DNA from: an uncultured Thermoleophilia bacterium
GTDB lineage: Bacteria > Actinomycetota > Thermoleophilia > UBA2241
DNA: 5,015 bases
Direction: 5' to 3'
NCBI GenBank assembly: GCA_903921965.1
Contig: CAIXSE010000362.1
Coordinates: 1 to 5,015 of the forward strand
Shown: piece after piece, positions 2,808 through 5,015 of the stretch
Layout of the letters: each line of letters opens with the position of its first letter
Position numbering within the stretch: the first letter of the stretch is position 1
Program-made: the position numbers and the translations under genes
Notes under the pieces: generated by a model
What the model saw: the letters and a program-made list of their open reading frames with translations, nothing else
What the model was told of the DNA's origin: nothing
The model's database searches: none

Positions 2808-5015
2808 TCAGGCGTCCGGCAGCGTGAAGAAGAAGACGGCTCCGCGGCCGGGCTCGCCCTCGGCCCACCAGCGGCCGCCCAGCCGCGTGAGCACGCGGGC
2901 CACCGTGGCCAGGCCGATGCCGGTGCCGGGGAACTCGTCTGTCCCGTGCAGCCGCTGGAACGGCTGGAAGAGCTTGTCGCGGTACGCCGGGTCGAAGCCG
3001 GCGCCGTCGTCGCGGACGAAGAAGACGCGCTCGCCCTCGACGACCTCGGCGCCCACCGCGATGTGCGCCTGCCCGCGCCCCGCGGTGAACTTCCAGGCGT
3101 TGCCGAGCAGGTTGTCCAGGACCACCTCGGCGAGCGTGGGATCGGCCTGCGCGACGAGACCGTCCTGCACGACGACGTCGACGTCGCGCTCGGGCTCGGC
3201 CTCGCGCAGCTCGTCGGCGATGCGGCGGGCGATGGCCGAGAGGTCCACCCGCTCGATCGCCACCTCGCGGCGGCCGAGGCGCGAGAGCGCCAGCAGCGCG
3301 TCGATGAGCTCCCCCATCTTCTGGGCCGCGGCGCGCACGCGGTGCAGGTCGCTGCGGCCCTGCTCGCCGAGCATGCCGCCGTAGTCCTCGAGGACCGTCT
3401 GGCTGAAGCCGTCCACCGCGCGCAGCGGCGTGCGCAGGTCGTGCGAGACGGAGTAGACGAACTCCTGGAGCTCCTGGTTGGCCGCGATGAGCTCGTTGGT
3501 GCGCTCCCGCACGCGCCGCTCGAGGTCCTCGTTGAGCTGCCTGATCTCGTTCTCGGTCCGCTTGCGCTCGCTGATGTCGGTGACGAACGCGATGTAGTAG
3601 GCCTCTTCGGGCGGCCGCTGGACGAGGTGCACCAGCAGCTCGACGGGGACGCGGCCGCCGTCGCTGCGCAGGTACTCCTTCTCGTAGCGGACGGGGAGGC
3701 CGGTGTGCAGCAGCTCGGCGAGCGCCAGCCGCTCGGGCTCGACCCACTCGGCGGGTGTGAGCTCCGTCTGCCAGTCCATGTGGAGCAGCTCGTCGCGGCT
3801 GTAGCCGAGCAGCTTGCAGTACGCCGAGTTGAACTCGCCCAGCCTGCCGTCGGGGTACCCGGTGCCGATGGGCTCGACGGCGCTCTCCACGACGTTCGCC
3901 CAGAACAGCGCCCGGGACTCGGAGGCCCGCAGCTCCTCCACCGCCCGGCGGCGACGAAGCGCCACCGCCGCCACGCGCGCGAACGTCTCGAGGAGCTCGC
4001 GGGGCGGGTCCGGCGTGTCGCGGCGCAGGGCGAGCAGCGAGCTGCCGAACAGCGTGCCCTCGGCCGCGAAGCCCAGCGCCACGAAGCGGTCCACGCCCGC
4101 CGTCTTCTGCAGGGGCAGGGCGATGGAGGCCGGCAGTCGGCCAAGGGTGGCTTCGTCGAGGTCCCCGGGAGTGCCGATGACCTGCGCCACGATCGAAGCG
4201 TAGAGCGCGTCGTCGACCGGCGTGCGGACGCTCTCGAGCCGTCGCCGCACAGGTCCCGGCACGAACCTGGCGATGCCGGGCGTGAGGTCCAGGTGCATCG
4301 GGCCGATGACCTGCGCCTCGGGGTCGTACGCGCCGAAGCTCACGCCCACGGCGCCAGTGGTCTCGCGCAGACGGCGCGCCAGGATCTCGCCGACGTCGTC
4401 GTCCTCCCCGGCGTCGGCGAGCTCGACGGCCAGCTCGTTGACGGCGATCAGCCAGCGCCGCTCTTCGGCGAGGGCGAGCTCCCGTGCCTTGCGGGAGCTC
4501 ACGTCGTGCACCGTGCAGACAAGGCGCGTGTCGCCGTCGGACTCGATGGGCGTCGCGGTGACCTCACCCACCCGGCGGCCGCCGGGGTACTCCGTCGTCG
4601 ACTCCCAGCGCACGGTGCGCGCTCCTTCGACGGCCTCGCGGAAGTGGTCGCGCGCGCGGCCGCACGAAGGTTCGGGCACGACCTCCTCGAGGTACCTCCC
4701 GACCACCTCTTCTTGTGTCAGCCCCGTGGCCTCGAGGAACCGCGGGTTCACCGACTCGTAGCGGAAGCGGCCGTCCTGCGCCTGCTCCATCGAGAAGACG
4801 ATGTCGGCGACGTTGTCGTAGATGAGCGAGAGGCGCTGCTCCCGCTCGCGCAGCGCCGCCTGCAGGGCCTTGCCCGCCGTGATGTCGCGGAGGATGTGGA
4901 CGGCGCCGACGATCTCACCGCCGCCGGCGGTGAGCGGGTCGGCGCTCACCTCGTACCAGCGGTCGCCGAGGGCGACGTCCAGCGTCTCCCGCCGGCCGGT
5001 CTCGAGCATCCGCAC
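2808..5015 (-). CDS. Multi-PAS/GAF sensor histidine kinase, N-terminus outside window
   Basis: 735 residues are visible and the frame runs off the window edge. Order: C-terminal half of a PAS domain (about 1-47, RWYEVSADPL to HILRDIT), short coiled coil, PAS (about 63-175, ending CTVHDVSSRK), GAF-like domain (about 186-360), PAS (about 366-485, ending AFVTDISERK), a charged coiled coil (485-517), HisKA with phospho-acceptor H525 in SVSHDLRTPL, and HATPase_c with N-box DNLLGN639, G1 box D669-D-G-A-G, F-box FQPF and G2 box GTGIGLA. All catalytic boxes are intact, so it should autophosphorylate H525 and pass the phosphate to a response regulator. No receiver domain or regulator is in view. The visible part has no transmembrane helix, and no Cys suggests a bilin site in the GAF domain, so the signal is unknown. 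The HisKA block resembles phytochrome-type kinases. The stop lies 83 bp before the glutaredoxin-like start. Confidence 0.95.
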   Translation of the reverse strand: MRMLETGRRETLDVALGDRWYEVSADPLTAGGGEIVGAVHILRDITAGKALQAALREREQRLSLIYDNVADIVFSMEQAQDGRFRYESVNPRFLEATGLTQEEVVGRYLEEVVPEPSCGRARDHFREAVEGARTVRWESTTEYPGGRRVGEVTATPIESDGDTRLVCTVHDVSSRKARELALAEERRWLIAVNELAVELADAGEDDDVGEILARRLRETTGAVGVSFGAYDPEAQVIGPMHLDLTPGIARFVPGPVRRRLESVRTPVDDALYASIVAQVIGTPGDLDEATLGRLPASIALPLQKTAGVDRFVALGFAAEGTLFGSSLLALRRDTPDPPRELLETFARVAAVALRRRRAVEELRASESRALFWANVVESAVEPIGTGYPDGRLGEFNSAYCKLLGYSRDELLHMDWQTELTPAEWVEPERLALAELLHTGLPVRYEKEYLRSDGGRVPVELLVHLVQRPPEEAYYIAFVTDISERKRTENEIRQLNEDLERRVRERTNELIAANQELQEFVYSVSHDLRTPLRAVDGFSQTVLEDYGGMLGEQGRSDLHRVRAAAQKMGELIDALLALSRLGRREVAIERVDLSAIARRIADELREAEPERDVDVVVQDGLVAQADPTLAEVVLDNLLGNAWKFTAGRGQAHIAVGAEVVEGERVFFVRDDGAGFDPAYRDKLFQPFQRLHGTDEFPGTGIGLATVARVLTRLGGRWWAEGEPGRGAVFFFTLPDA

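Noticed and set aside
2798..2817. Hairpin around the kinase stop codon as a terminator
   Set aside because: The 7-bp stem has an A-C mismatch on the minus strand and no T-tail, so it is too weak to support.
2462..4144. Long alternative minus-strand frames overlapping the kinase gene
   Set aside because: They are low-complexity Arg/Ser/Ala/Pro translations without domains, while the kinase frame carries every HisKA and HATPase box.
1..5015. CRISPR arrays, tRNA or rRNA genes, transposases
   Set aside because: No regularly spaced repeats, tRNA-like folds, rRNA segments or transposase motifs were recognised on either strand.

Overview
The window is very GC-rich and uses GTG starts, strong AGGAGG-type ribosome binding sites and C/G-ending codons. 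Together with a rubrerythrin (an anaerobe or microaerophile marker) and a probable selenocysteine codon, this fits a high-GC anaerobic bacterium. An actinobacterial lineage (Coriobacteriia/Thermoleophilia-like) is my best guess, but it is an inference with no marker gene behind it.

Layout: (1) 1-279, +, the C-terminal end of a rubrerythrin. (2) 280-467, a gene-free stretch full of nested inverted repeats, with a strong 17-bp hairpin between convergent genes. (3) 468-1229, -, a lipoprotein with a SurA-type N-terminal chaperone domain but no parvulin domain. (4) 1230-1422, a divergent promoter region with several perfect dyads. (5) 1423-2472, +, a probable three-gene operon: a peroxiredoxin-like protein without its peroxidatic cysteine, a small tentative ABM-like protein, and a single-domain rhodanese. 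(6) 2503-2724, -, a small glutaredoxin-like CPYC protein whose apparent TGA stop is probably a selenocysteine codon. (7) 2808-5015, -, a large PAS/GAF sensor histidine kinase whose N-terminus lies beyond the window.

Most small genes belong to thiol, peroxide or sulfur redox chemistry, so the block looks like a redox-homeostasis neighbourhood next to a sensory kinase. The highlight is the glutaredoxin-like gene. Conventional calling ends it after VNVAPGGG at TGA 2514-2512, but reading that TGA as Sec gives Sec-Ala-Val-stop two codons later. A hairpin starts exactly 11 nt after the first TGA. This fits the C-terminal U-x-x-stop arrangement of the UXX-star (seleno)protein families as I remember them. 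The claim rests on sequence layout and remembered family knowledge; no search was run.
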